From DATAEY01 sp045805565 (GTDB lineage Bacteria > Actinomycetota > Thermoleophilia > Solirubrobacterales > Solirubrobacteraceae): a stretch of DNA of 64,000 nucleotides. The stretch spans positions 62,001 through 126,000 of the forward strand of contig JBJMKZ010000022.1 of NCBI GenBank assembly GCA_045805565.1. The letters run 5' to 3'. Shown here one piece after another: positions 57,090 through 64,000 of this stretch (position 1 is the stretch's first letter; each line of letters starts with the position of its first letter). Position numbers and translations under genes: made by a program. The notes beneath the pieces are model-generated. The model was given only the letters and a program-made list of their open reading frames with translations. It did no database searches and was not told where the DNA came from.

Positions 57090-59737
57090 AGCTTGCGGCC
57101 GGGCTCGCCCTCGGCCGCCGGGCCGTCGGGCGCCGCGGCCGGGCTGCCGTCGAGGTCGCCCTCGAGCGCCCCGGCGATCGCGTCCTCGATCTGACCGCGG
57201 TCGTGCTGGTCGAGCGCCGCGCTGCCGTCCCCGGCGCCCTCGTCCGGCGTCACGGCCAGAGCCTCGTCGAGCACCTCCTCGCCGGGCGCCTGCCCGGCGC
57301 CGGCGCGAGCCGTCGCCTGGCCGTTGCCGACCGGGCCGCCGGCGGCCTCGGCCGCCCCGGGCCTGCGCCGGCGGCCGCGACCACGGCCGCGACGGCCACG
57401 CGGGAAGTTGCGCAGCAGCTCACGCGCGAGGGCCGAGGGCTTGCGCGCCATCCGGGTGCGCGCGCCGTCTAGCGCCTGCTGGGCCTCGGGCGTGTGGGCC
57501 AGCGCGGCGGCCAGCAGGGCGGCCGACAGGCGCCGATCCTGCTTGCGCGCGGCGTGCACGATGCGCCGGGCGTTGCGGGCATGGGCACCACCGGAGGAGT
57601 TGACCAGCAGGCCGAGCAGCCGCTTGGTCTCGGGCCAGCGCTGAACCGCGTATTCCTCGTGCGCCTCGCGGGTGTACTCGGCCATCTGCCAGATCCAGCG
57701 GCTGGCCTGCTCGCGCGAGCCGATCCGCTTCTCGGCCAGCGCCTGCAGCATCACCTTGACCCCCTCGCGCTTCTCGTCGCGCGACCAGGTACCGACGATC
57801 TCCACCGCCTCGTCGAACGCCGCGGCGTCCCGCGAGGCGGCGATCTCATGCAGGGCGCGCAGGCGAAGCTGCGTGTTGCGGTTGCGCTGCACGGCGGTGA
57901 TGAGGAAGCGGCGACGCAGCTCGCCCTGGCGATCGAAATGCAGCATCGCCTTGGCGCGCCGCCAGCCGTTGGGCGACACCCGCGCGCCGGCCAGAGCCGC
58001 CCACACGTGCTGCTCTCCGTACTCCAGGTGCTCGACCGCGATCCGCCACAGCTCGCGTTCCATGACCTCCCGCCAGCGATCGCGATCCGGCGTCACCGGC
58101 AGCACGCGGCGCTCCACCCGCACGCGGCGGCCGCGGCCTCGGCGTACGGGGCCGACCACTATCGCCCCCCCGCGATAGACGTCGCGGTCCAGCAGCGAGT
58201 GAAGCGTCACCACGGGGTCGTCGTGCTTGGTCGCCGGATGCACGAAGTCGACGACGATCCCCGCCTCCTTGCCCGGGTGGCGGCGGGTGACCCGGCCGAC
58301 GCGTTGCTGGTAGACCCGCTTCGAGGCGGTGGGAGCCAGATGCATGCACACCGTGGCGCGCAGCGAGTTCCAGCCCTCGGCCAGCAGCTGGGCGTTGACC
58401 AGGACGTCGATCTCGCCCCGCTCGTAGGCGGCCAGGATGCGGGTCAGCTCGCGCTTGGGGGTCTCACCCGATACACCCTGGGCCTTGAGGCCGGCGGCGC
58501 GCATCGCCTCGGCGACGTTGTAGGCGTGCCGGACGCCGGCCGCGTACACGATGCCGGGGACGCCGTTGAAGCGGGTCTTGTACAGGTCGGCCACCGCCAT
58601 GTTGAACGGGTGCTGATCCAGCAGCTCGGCCAGCAACTCCTGGTCGAACTCGGTGTCCACCTCGCCGCGGCGCAGCGGCACCTTGGCGATCGTCCGCACA
58701 CCCGGCCCGGGCGGGATCCGAATGCAGCGCAGGGGCGCGATCACTCCGCGCCGCGCCGCCTGGGCGAGATCGAAGCGCGAGGTCTGGGTGGGGAAGAGGT
58801 CGGTCACGTGGCGCGCGATCAGCGCGCCGGTGGCGGTCATGCCGATGAACACCGGGCCCGACCAGCGGCGAATCGAGGCGCTGGTCTTCTCACCCAGCGC
58901 GGTGTGGGCCTCATCGCAGATGACGATCGTGTAGGCGTCCGAGATCCGCCCGGCGTTGCGCACGAACCACTGGTACGTCTCCACCGTCACCGGCCCGACC
59001 GGGGGATCCTTGCCGTCGAGCAGTGCCGGTGAGATGCGTTTCGCGTACCCGCGGTCGCGCAGCTCGCCGTGGAATTGGTCCACCAGGTTGCGGCGGTGCG
59101 TCAGGATCAGCACGCCGCCGGTGCGCGACGCCTCGACGAAGCCGAGGGCGGCCACCGTCTTGCCCGAGCCGGTGGCGTGCTCGAACCAGAACCGGCGCGC
59201 GGCGTTGGGATCCTCGGGCTGCTCGGGAAGCTGCACCTCGCCGTCGAGCTCCGCCTCCTCCCAGTCCATGGGCTCTTCGTCGGCACCGACCTCCTCGTCG
59301 ATCTCCTCCTCACCGGGGATCGCCGGGGACGCGGCGCGGACGGCGTCCGCCACCAGGCCGCCGCCGTTTCCGTTCGCCGCCTGGCGCTGCACCTCCGCGG
59401 TGAGGGCGATCAGCGTGCCGGAGAGTGCATCGGCCTGGTGTCCGGTCAGCTCGGTGCCGTCGGCCAGTGTCGGCTGGTCCTCCGCCAGCAGCCGCTCGAG
59501 CCCCAGCAGGAGCGAGAAGTCGCGCCGCCACTGGATGGACGGATGGTCGGCGCCGGCCTCGATCTCCGCCAGCGCCGCGTCGAGCGCCCGCCGGCGGGCG
59601 GAGCCGGGGCCCAGCACCTCCTCGGGGGTCTCGCCGTTGTAGACGAAGTCCTCAAGCGTGAACCGAGCCGCCCGCTCGATGTCGGCGGCATCGGGGAGAG
59701 ACGCGGCCTGCACGGCCGCTGACGTGGATTCAGCCAT
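57086..59737 (-). CDS. SF2 DEAH-box helicase with acidic insert and Arg/Gly-rich tail
   Basis: An 883-residue helicase. The N-terminal 100 residues are of unknown fold, and residues 140-178 are strongly acidic. The motor has Walker A EHATGSGKT (186-194), LTHRRNLVDQF, DEAH (275-278), GMTATGA, and motif VI YQQRVGRVTRRHPGKE. Its general type is that of ResIII/SSL2-like DNA translocases. After the motor come a helix-rich region (about 560-760), a basic RGRRGRGRGRRRR tail near 775, and an acidic, Ala/Gly-rich disordered C-terminus. Such tails are more familiar in RNA-binding proteins. Role unknown; DNA repair or RNA remodelling are options. Confidence 0.85.
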   Translation of the reverse strand: MAESTSAAVQAASLPDAADIERAARFTLEDFVYNGETPEEVLGPGSARRRALDAALAEIEAGADHPSIQWRRDFSLLLGLERLLAEDQPTLADGTELTGHQADALSGTLIALTAEVQRQAANGNGGGLVADAVRAASPAIPGEEEIDEEVGADEEPMDWEEAELDGEVQLPEQPEDPNAARRFWFEHATGSGKTVAALGFVEASRTGGVLILTHRRNLVDQFHGELRDRGYAKRISPALLDGKDPPVGPVTVETYQWFVRNAGRISDAYTIVICDEAHTALGEKTSASIRRWSGPVFIGMTATGALIARHVTDLFPTQTSRFDLAQAARRGVIAPLRCIRIPPGPGVRTIAKVPLRRGEVDTEFDQELLAELLDQHPFNMAVADLYKTRFNGVPGIVYAAGVRHAYNVAEAMRAAGLKAQGVSGETPKRELTRILAAYERGEIDVLVNAQLLAEGWNSLRATVCMHLAPTASKRVYQQRVGRVTRRHPGKEAGIVVDFVHPATKHDDPVVTLHSLLDRDVYRGGAIVVGPVRRGRGRRVRVERRVLPVTPDRDRWREVMERELWRIAVEHLEYGEQHVWAALAGARVSPNGWRRAKAMLHFDRQGELRRRFLITAVQRNRNTQLRLRALHEIAASRDAAAFDEAVEIVGTWSRDEKREGVKVMLQALAEKRIGSREQASRWIWQMAEYTREAHEEYAVQRWPETKRLLGLLVNSSGGAHARNARRIVHAARKQDRRLSAALLAAALAHTPEAQQALDGARTRMARKPSALARELLRNFPRGRRGRGRGRRRRPGAAEAAGGPVGNGQATARAGAGQAPGEEVLDEALAVTPDEGAGDGSAALDQHDRGQIEDAIAGALEGDLDGSPAAAPDGPAAEGEPGRKL

Positions 59738-59917
59738 GGGCTGCCTTCGTACCTCGGAAAGCGGGGGCCGCAGGCGCTGGATGCGGCTCTCTGCGACTGG
59801 GAGAGCCGCGGCTGACCGGTGCTCAGGCCGTACCGCTAGGAAACATCAGGATACACGTCCAGCGGCGGGGCGGGAAGTCGTCCGCCGGCGCAGGCGGGGA
59901 GCAGCGCGTCCACCTCT

Positions 59918-59923
59918 TAGGCT
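59918..59923 (+). promoter_or_regulatory. leaderless -10 box for the GNAT-galT operon
   Basis: TAGGCT ends 6 nt before the GTG at 59930. The preceding 190 bp, between the divergent helicase start and this box, hold no other recognisable feature. Confidence 0.5.
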
Positions 59924-59929
59924 CTGGAC

Positions 59930-60373
59930 GTGCCTGCAACCGACGCCATCGAGGTGCGACCCGCGCGAGGCGCCGGCGAGCACGACGCCGCCCTGGCCCT
60001 GCGGCATGAGGTGTTCGTCGGTGAGCAGGGCGTCCCGCCCCGCCTCGAGACCGACGGCCGCGACCCCGACGCCCTGCACCTGGTCGCGATCCGAGGCGCG
60101 GAGGTGATCGGGACGTGCCGCCTGGTGATCGATCGCCGGACCGCGAAGCTGGGACGGCTGGCGGTGAGGCGCGACGCCCGCGGCGCGGGAGCCGGCACCG
60201 CGCTCGTACGCGTGGCCGAGGCGCAGGCGCGAGCCGCCGGCGCGCGCCGCATGGCCCTGCACGCCCAGGCGCACGCCACCGGGTTGTATGCGGCGCGGGG
60301 GTTCGTCCGACTGGGAGCGCGGTTCCGCCAGGCCGGGATCGAGCACGTGAGAATGGAGAAGCGCCTTGGCTGA
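59930..60373 (+). CDS. GNAT-family N-acetyltransferase (ElaA-like)
   Basis: A 147-residue complete GNAT. It has LRHEVFVGEQGVPPRLETDGRDPDALHLVAI, VIGTCRLVIDRRTAKLGRLAVRRDARGAGAGTALVRVAEAQA with the acetyl-CoA loop RDARGAGAG, and the YAARGFVRLGARFRQAGIEHVRMEK end. The FVGEQGVP and HLVA pattern is that of the ElaA/YjcF subgroup, whose substrates are unknown. The start is GTG; its last bases overlap the TTG start of the next gene. Confidence 0.87.
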   Translation: MPATDAIEVRPARGAGEHDAALALRHEVFVGEQGVPPRLETDGRDPDALHLVAIRGAEVIGTCRLVIDRRTAKLGRLAVRRDARGAGAGTALVRVAEAQARAAGARRMALHAQAHATGLYAARGFVRLGARFRQAGIEHVRMEKRLG

Positions 60374-61346
60374 GGTGCGGATCGACCCTCTCAGCGGGCA
60401 TAAGTCGATCGTCGCCACCGAGCGGGCACGCCGGCCCGGCGGCGGGCTGCGGGCGCAGCCGGCGGAGCCGCTCGAGCGCGAGACCGATCCGTTCGCCGAG
60501 GGCAACGAGGACCGCACGCCCCCGGAGGTCTACGCGTTGCGCCCGGGCGGCGGGCCGCCGGACTCACCGGGCTGGACGGTGCGCGTCGTCCCCAACCTGT
60601 ATCCGGCGCTGTCGCCCGACAGCCCGCAACCGTCCCGGTTCGCCCAGCCCGACCTGTTCGCCGCCCGCGCGGCGGTCGGCGTCCACGAGGTCATCGTCAA
60701 CTCGCCGCAGCCGGTCACCTCGCTGTCGGCGCTGGCGGTCGAGGAGGTGCGCACCGCGGTCGACGTCTGGGGGGAGCGCATGCGCACGCACGCCGAAGCG
60801 GCCTACGTGCACCTGATCGTCAACGAGCGGCGGGAGGCGGGTGCGTCGCTACCGCACACCCATGCCCAGCTCTATGCGCTGGACTTCGTGCCCGCCGCGG
60901 TGGCGCGCGAGCGCGAGCGCTTCGGCGCCTACGCCACGCGAACCATGGGCGCCAACCTGCTGGCCGACCTCGTCCAGGAGGAGGTCAAGCTGGGGGAGCG
61001 CCTGGTGGCGGTCGACGACGAGGCCGTACTGCTCTCGCCCTTCGGGGCGCGCGTCCCGTTCCAGCTGATGGTGGCCCCCCGCCGCCCCCGCATGCGATTC
61101 GAGGAGGAGGGGCCAACCGGCGCCGCTCTCCTGCACGAGGCGCTGACCCGCCTGGCCCGGCGGCTGGGCGCGGCGCCGGCGCTGAACCTGTGGGTCCGCA
61201 CCGCGCCGCGTGGCGCCGAGCACTTCTGCTGGCGCATCGACATCCTGCCCCGGCTCACGCACCTGGCCGGGCTCGAGCTCGGGGCCGGGGTCGACCTCAA
61301 CATCGTGGCTCCGGAGCTGGTGGCGGCCGAGCTGCGCGACGCGTGA
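60366..61346 (+). CDS. galT: galactose-1-phosphate uridylyltransferase-like (HIT superfamily)
   Basis: A 326-residue GalT-type protein. It has RIDPLSGHKSIVATERARRP (family start), VRVVPNLYPAL, GVHEVIVNSPQP, the active-site ASLPHTHAQLYALDFVP (His-x-His replacing the classic HPH), and PRGAEHFCWRIDILPRLTHLAGLELGAG, which carries a later conserved His. TTG 60366 is the only start that keeps the family N-terminus. GalT exchanges UMP between UDP-glucose and galactose-1-phosphate; ADP-sugar relatives exist, so substrate choice is open. The AEC carrier gene follows as GTGA. Confidence 0.82.
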   Translation: MAEVRIDPLSGHKSIVATERARRPGGGLRAQPAEPLERETDPFAEGNEDRTPPEVYALRPGGGPPDSPGWTVRVVPNLYPALSPDSPQPSRFAQPDLFAARAAVGVHEVIVNSPQPVTSLSALAVEEVRTAVDVWGERMRTHAEAAYVHLIVNERREAGASLPHTHAQLYALDFVPAAVARERERFGAYATRTMGANLLADLVQEEVKLGERLVAVDDEAVLLSPFGARVPFQLMVAPRRPRMRFEEEGPTGAALLHEALTRLARRLGAAPALNLWVRTAPRGAEHFCWRIDILPRLTHLAGLELGAGVDLNIVAPELVAAELRDA

Positions 61347-62257
61347 TCGCGGTCGCGGCGGCGATCGCCATCTCGGTCGGCGTCGGGGTCGGCCTCGAGC
61401 GCCGCCTGGGCCCGCGCGCCGACCGCGCAGCCCGCGCGCTGCTCACCACCATGCTGTTCACCGTCCTGCCGTTCGTGACCTTCTTCAACATCGTGCGGCT
61501 GCACGTCACCGCTGCTGTCGGCGGGGGGATCGCGTTCGCCTACGCGGCGCTCGCCCTGACCGCGTTGGTCGCCTGGGCGGTGGCTCGCCACGGCCTCGGC
61601 CTGCGGCGGCCGGGCGCCGGCGCCATGGTCAACGCCGCCATCCTGGCCAACACCGGCTATCTCGGCCTGCCGCTGACCGTCGCGCTGCTGGGCGGCGACC
61701 GGCTCGGGGAGGCGGTCGCCTACGACAGCCTGGTGGGCGGGCCGGTCCTCCTGGTGGCGGGCTTCGCGGTGGGCGCGGGCCTCGGGGCGCGCGCCGGCGA
61801 GCGGCGCCGAGACCGCGTGCGCGCCTTCCTCTCGCGCAATCCGCCCTTGATCGCGGCGGTCGCCGCGCTCCTGGCGCCCGACGCCGCGGCCCCGGACGCC
61901 CTGGTGGAAGCTTCCCGGACGCTGGTTCTGGCCGTGCTGCCGGCCGGGTTCGTCGCGGTGGGCGCGATCCTCTCCTCCGAGGCGGGCGCGCTGGCCTGGC
62001 CGCCGCCGATCACGCCGGCGGTCGGGATCGCGGTCGTGGCGCGGCTGCTGCTGGCGCCGGCGCTCCTGGTCGCCCTCTCCGCGCCGTTCATCGACCTCCC
62101 CCCGCCCTATCTGCTGCTCGCCGCGATGCCGTGCGGGATCAACTCGGTGACGGTCGCGCACGTCTACGGCCTGGACCTGAGGATCAGCGCCGCGGCGGTG
62201 GCCTGGAGCACCGCCATCGTGGTCGCGGCCGGGCTGGCGGCGGTGGCCATCCTCTGA
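61343..62257 (+). CDS. AEC-family (auxin efflux carrier) transporter
   Basis: A 304-residue membrane protein with about ten hydrophobic spans in two repeats. The first carries VLPFVTFFNIV and AAILANTGYLGLPLTVALLGG, and the second VLPAGFVAVGAIL and AAMPCGINSVTVAHVYGLD. These are the conserved unwound-helix regions of AEC permeases, which export organic anions such as malate or malonate in bacteria. GTG start in the preceding stop; TGATG junction with dtd. Confidence 0.88.
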   Translation: MIAVAAAIAISVGVGVGLERRLGPRADRAARALLTTMLFTVLPFVTFFNIVRLHVTAAVGGGIAFAYAALALTALVAWAVARHGLGLRRPGAGAMVNAAILANTGYLGLPLTVALLGGDRLGEAVAYDSLVGGPVLLVAGFAVGAGLGARAGERRRDRVRAFLSRNPPLIAAVAALLAPDAAAPDALVEASRTLVLAVLPAGFVAVGAILSSEAGALAWPPPITPAVGIAVVARLLLAPALLVALSAPFIDLPPPYLLLAAMPCGINSVTVAHVYGLDLRISAAAVAWSTAIVVAAGLAAVAIL

Positions 62258-62673
62258 TGCGGGCGCTGGTGCAGCGGGTGTCTCGGGCGGCGGTCCAGGT
62301 GGACGGCGAACGGGTGGCCGCGATCGGACCCGGCCTGCTGGTCCTGCTCGGCGTGACCCATACCGACGACGCGGCGTCCGCCGACCGTCTGGCCGACAAG
62401 GTGCGCGCGCTGCGGGTATTCCCCGACGCCCAGGGGCGGATGAACGAGCCAATGGGCGAGCGCGAGGTGCTGTGCGTCTCCCAGTTCACGCTCTACGGCG
62501 ACGCCCGCAAGGGCAACCGCCCCTCCTACATCGCCGCAGCGCCCGCCGAGCTGGCCGAGCCGCTGTACGAGCGCTTCTGCGAGCGCCTGGGCGCGCAGCG
62601 AGGGGCGTTCGGGAAGGCCATGGCGGTGGAGCTGGTGAACGACGGGCCCGTGACCCTCCTGCTCGAGGCGTAG
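62257..62673 (+). CDS. dtd: D-aminoacyl-tRNA deacylase
   Basis: A 138-residue DTD1-type enzyme. It has MRALVQRVSRAAVQVDGE, LLVLLGVTHTDD, LADKVRALRVFPD, the catalytic CVSQFTLYGDARKGNRPSY, and the cis-Gly-Pro motif NDGPVTLLLE. It removes D-amino acids (and Gly from tRNA-Ala) wrongly attached to tRNA. Full length. Its TAG is the first half of TAGTCT, a possible -10 for the next gene. Confidence 0.95.
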   Translation: MRALVQRVSRAAVQVDGERVAAIGPGLLVLLGVTHTDDAASADRLADKVRALRVFPDAQGRMNEPMGEREVLCVSQFTLYGDARKGNRPSYIAAAPAELAEPLYERFCERLGAQRGAFGKAMAVELVNDGPVTLLLEA

Positions 62674-62684
62674 TCTCGGCTGCC

Positions 62685-63308
62685 GTGCCGCCGACCGACC
62701 GCCTCGTCCCCCGCTTCGCGGCCGAGCCGCCCCAGGAAGGGCTGCCCTACGGTCGCTGGTCGCAGCGCCTGAGCGACGAATTCCTCGCCGCCTGCCGGGA
62801 CCTCGACGGCGAGGGCGAGGATCTGGGGGAGCCTGGCGAGATCGCCTGGCACCCCGACCGCACCTACGGCGATCGCACCTACGTGCCCGCCGCCTGCCTG
62901 ACCTCCACCGGACTGGAGCTGTTCGGCTACGTCTCGTTCGCACGCGACTCCGAGGGGGAGGAGCCGAGCGACCTGCGAGCGGCCGCCGACTTCACCGCTC
63001 AGACCGCCGAGCGCAACCCGGACTGGAAACTCGACCTGTGCGACGAGACGATCGGGTCTTGGCGAGGCGAGCAGGGCCGCAAGGCGACCATCAGCCTGGT
63101 GTGGGGCCGGCCGCTGGTTGCCGGCGGGGCGATCGTCACCGCCGACCTGGCCGGCCTGACGGTGGATCAGTGCGTGCTGGTCGAGGAGCGCTTCACCCTG
63201 ATCGCCCCCGACGATTACCGCTCCGACCTGCTCGAGGTCCGGCTGTTCGACCGCCGCGGACGAGAGCTGGCGCGCGAGCCGCTGTATGACGAGGACGAGT
63301 CCAGGTGA
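62685..63308 (+). CDS. hypothetical protein, unknown function
   Basis: A 207-residue acidic protein. GTG 62685 follows TAGTCT by 8 nt and dtd by 11 bp. It has GRWSQRLSDEFLAACRDL, GEIAWHPDRTYGDRTYVPA, ELFGYVSFARD, FTAQTAERNPDWKLDLCDE, AIVTADLAGLTVDQCVLVEERFTLIAPDDYRSDLLEVRLFD. The aromatic- and Asp-rich strands suggest a beta sandwich or jelly-roll. There is no signal peptide or membrane span and no motif I know. Confidence 0.65.
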   Translation: MPPTDRLVPRFAAEPPQEGLPYGRWSQRLSDEFLAACRDLDGEGEDLGEPGEIAWHPDRTYGDRTYVPAACLTSTGLELFGYVSFARDSEGEEPSDLRAAADFTAQTAERNPDWKLDLCDETIGSWRGEQGRKATISLVWGRPLVAGGAIVTADLAGLTVDQCVLVEERFTLIAPDDYRSDLLEVRLFDRRGRELAREPLYDEDESR

Positions 63309-63325
63309 TCGCCTCCGCGGCGGGC

Positions 63326-63331
63326 TAGTCT
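63326..63331 (+). promoter_or_regulatory. -10 box for tRNA-Arg
   Basis: TAGTCT lies 11 nt before the first base of the tRNA, giving a predicted transcript start about 5 nt upstream of the mature 5' end. It lies just after the stop of the hypothetical gene. Confidence 0.4.
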
Positions 63332-63342
63332 GTCGGAGCTCC

Positions 63343-63422
<80 letters not shown>

Positions 63423-63425
63423 CCT

Positions 63426-63437
63426 CGAACCTGCGGC
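63426..63437 (-). repeat. inverted copy of the tRNA T-arm start
   Basis: CGAACCTGCGGC is the exact reverse complement of GCCGCAGGTTCG at 63389-63400 inside the tRNA. It lies between the two direct-repeat copies, so the precursor transcript could fold back on the T arm. Confidence 0.5.
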
Positions 63438-63462
63438 ACCGCGCGGCGCCCCGGGCTCGCTG

Positions 63463-63491
63463 AGGTTCGAATCCCGCTCGGGGCATCCAGC
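63463..63491 (+). repeat. direct repeat copy 2 (partial tRNA-Arg 3' end)
   Basis: A 29-base near-copy of 63394-63422. No tRNA body precedes it, so it is not a second tRNA gene. Only 40 bp separate the copies, too little for a mobile element, which suggests excision, a collapsed duplication or replication slippage. Confidence 0.6.
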
Positions 63492-63526
63492 GGAACCCTG
63501 CGGACATATCGGCAATACTGCCGGCG

Positions 63527-64000
63527 ATGCGATTGCGCCTGCTGGGTGCGCTCGTACTGACGATCGGGCTTGCCGTGCCCGCTCCGGCGCATGGTGCGAT
63601 CCGGCTCCAGCGGATCGGGAGCTTCAACAAGCCGACCTTCGTCACCGCGCCGCCCGGCGACGAGCATCGTCTGCTGGTCGTCGAGCAGCGGGGCACGATC
63701 CGATTGATCAAGGACGGTGTGCTGGCCTCGAAGCCGTTCCTCAAGGTGGCGCACGTCAAGAGCGGCGGTGAGCAGGGGCTGCTCTCGATGGCTTTCGATC
63801 CCGGCTACGCGAGCAACGGCCGGCTCTACGTCTACTACGTGCGCGGCGACCAGTGCAGTGGCGGCAACTGCGACATCGAGATCGACGAATTTCGGCGCTC
63901 GGCAACCAACCCCGACAAGGCGAGCTCGACCACCCGCCGACAGGTGATCCGAATCGCCCACCGCAAGTACGCCAACCACAACGGCGGCCAGCTGCAGTTC
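63527..64000 (+). CDS. PQQ-dependent sugar dehydrogenase-family protein, cut by window edge
   Basis: The first 158 residues are present. The signal peptide is RLRLLGALVLTIGLAVPAPAHGA. The beta-propeller start follows: FNKPTFVTAPPGDEHRLLVVEQRGTIRLIKDG, GGEQGLLSMAFDPGYASNGRLYVYYVRGD and YANHNGGQLQF, with the HNGGxLxF motif of soluble aldose sugar dehydrogenases that carries the catalytic-site His. Family members oxidise sugars with bound PQQ in the periplasm or outside the cell. An extra CSGGNC loop (two Cys) is typical of actinobacterial and plant-like relatives. AATACT lies 7 nt before the ATG. Confidence 0.88.
   Translation, partial: MRLRLLGALVLTIGLAVPAPAHGAIRLQRIGSFNKPTFVTAPPGDEHRLLVVEQRGTIRLIKDGVLASKPFLKVAHVKSGGEQGLLSMAFDPGYASNGRLYVYYVRGDQCSGGNCDIEIDEFRRSATNPDKASSTTRRQVIRIAHRKYANHNGGQLQF

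Noticed and set aside
57494..59032. 512-codon plus-strand frame across the helicase
   Set aside because: Antisense shadow of the DEAH helicase; low-complexity Arg/His/Gln composition and no recognisable motif.
63463..63491. A second tRNA gene after tRNA-Arg
   Set aside because: Only the T-arm and acceptor 3' half are present, with no D arm, anticodon arm or 5' acceptor strand upstream.

Overview
The window is GC-rich, tightly packed bacterial chromosome of actinobacterial type, most like the class Thermoleophilia (Solirubrobacterales). The clues are a fused PafB-PafC regulator, an Lhr-Nei2-UdgB repair group, sulfotransferase genes beside glycosyltransferases, many GTG/TTG starts, and frequent leaderless promoters (a TANNNT hexamer 6-9 nt before the start codon). 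The taxonomic call is inference; there is no rRNA here. No CRISPR array, prophage or complete insertion sequence was seen.

Layout. 1-4746: surface-glycan or secondary-metabolite accessory genes (hydrolase fragment, three sulfotransferases, a degenerate phosphopantetheinyl-transferase-like protein, a family-2-like glycosyltransferase). 4767-10126: EcsC, monooxygenase-fold, SDR, YhaM-like nuclease, PafBC and a PPOX-fold protein. 10176-13477: dTDP-sugar genes rmlA-(DUF5679)-rmlD-rmlB without rmlC. 13530-20753: TetR, then DNA repair (UdgB, Lhr, Nei), then a glycerophosphodiesterase. 20884-23160: a NarL-type two-component system whose kinase carries an apparent frameshift, followed by a structured leader and a 29-residue membrane-peptide ORF. 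23342-30868: two alpha/beta-hydrolase-fold proteins lacking the nucleophile serine, fumarase, a cyclase-P450-TetR operon, and a methyltransferase. 30881-38554: a second glycosyltransferase, a LamG lipoprotein, an overlapping SSADH / ThDP-enzyme pair, SpoIID and MaoC.

38623-48637: mostly housekeeping genes (5'-3' exonuclease, YchF, PAP2, methylmalonyl-CoA epimerase, nicotinate phosphoribosyltransferase, DUF1385, M20 peptidase, RarA, ALDH). 48685-57089: a haem supra-operon (precorrin-2 dehydrogenase, ccmABCD, hemA, hemC, cobA-hemD fusion), then a SAM hydrolase and birA. 57086-59737: an unusual SF2 helicase with an arginine/glycine-rich tail. 59930-63308: GNAT, GalT-like, AEC carrier, D-Tyr-tRNA deacylase and an unknown. 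63343-63491: tRNA-Arg(CCT) whose 3' end is repeated just downstream. The window ends inside a PQQ-type sugar dehydrogenase.

Many neighbouring genes share ATGA, GTGA, TTGA, TGATG or TAGTG junctions, so translational coupling is the rule. The observations most worth following are the ThDP enzyme / SSADH pair (possible 2-oxoglutarate decarboxylase bypass of the TCA cycle), the peptide ORF behind the two-component system, the series of apparent pseudoenzymes, and the duplicated tRNA 3' end.
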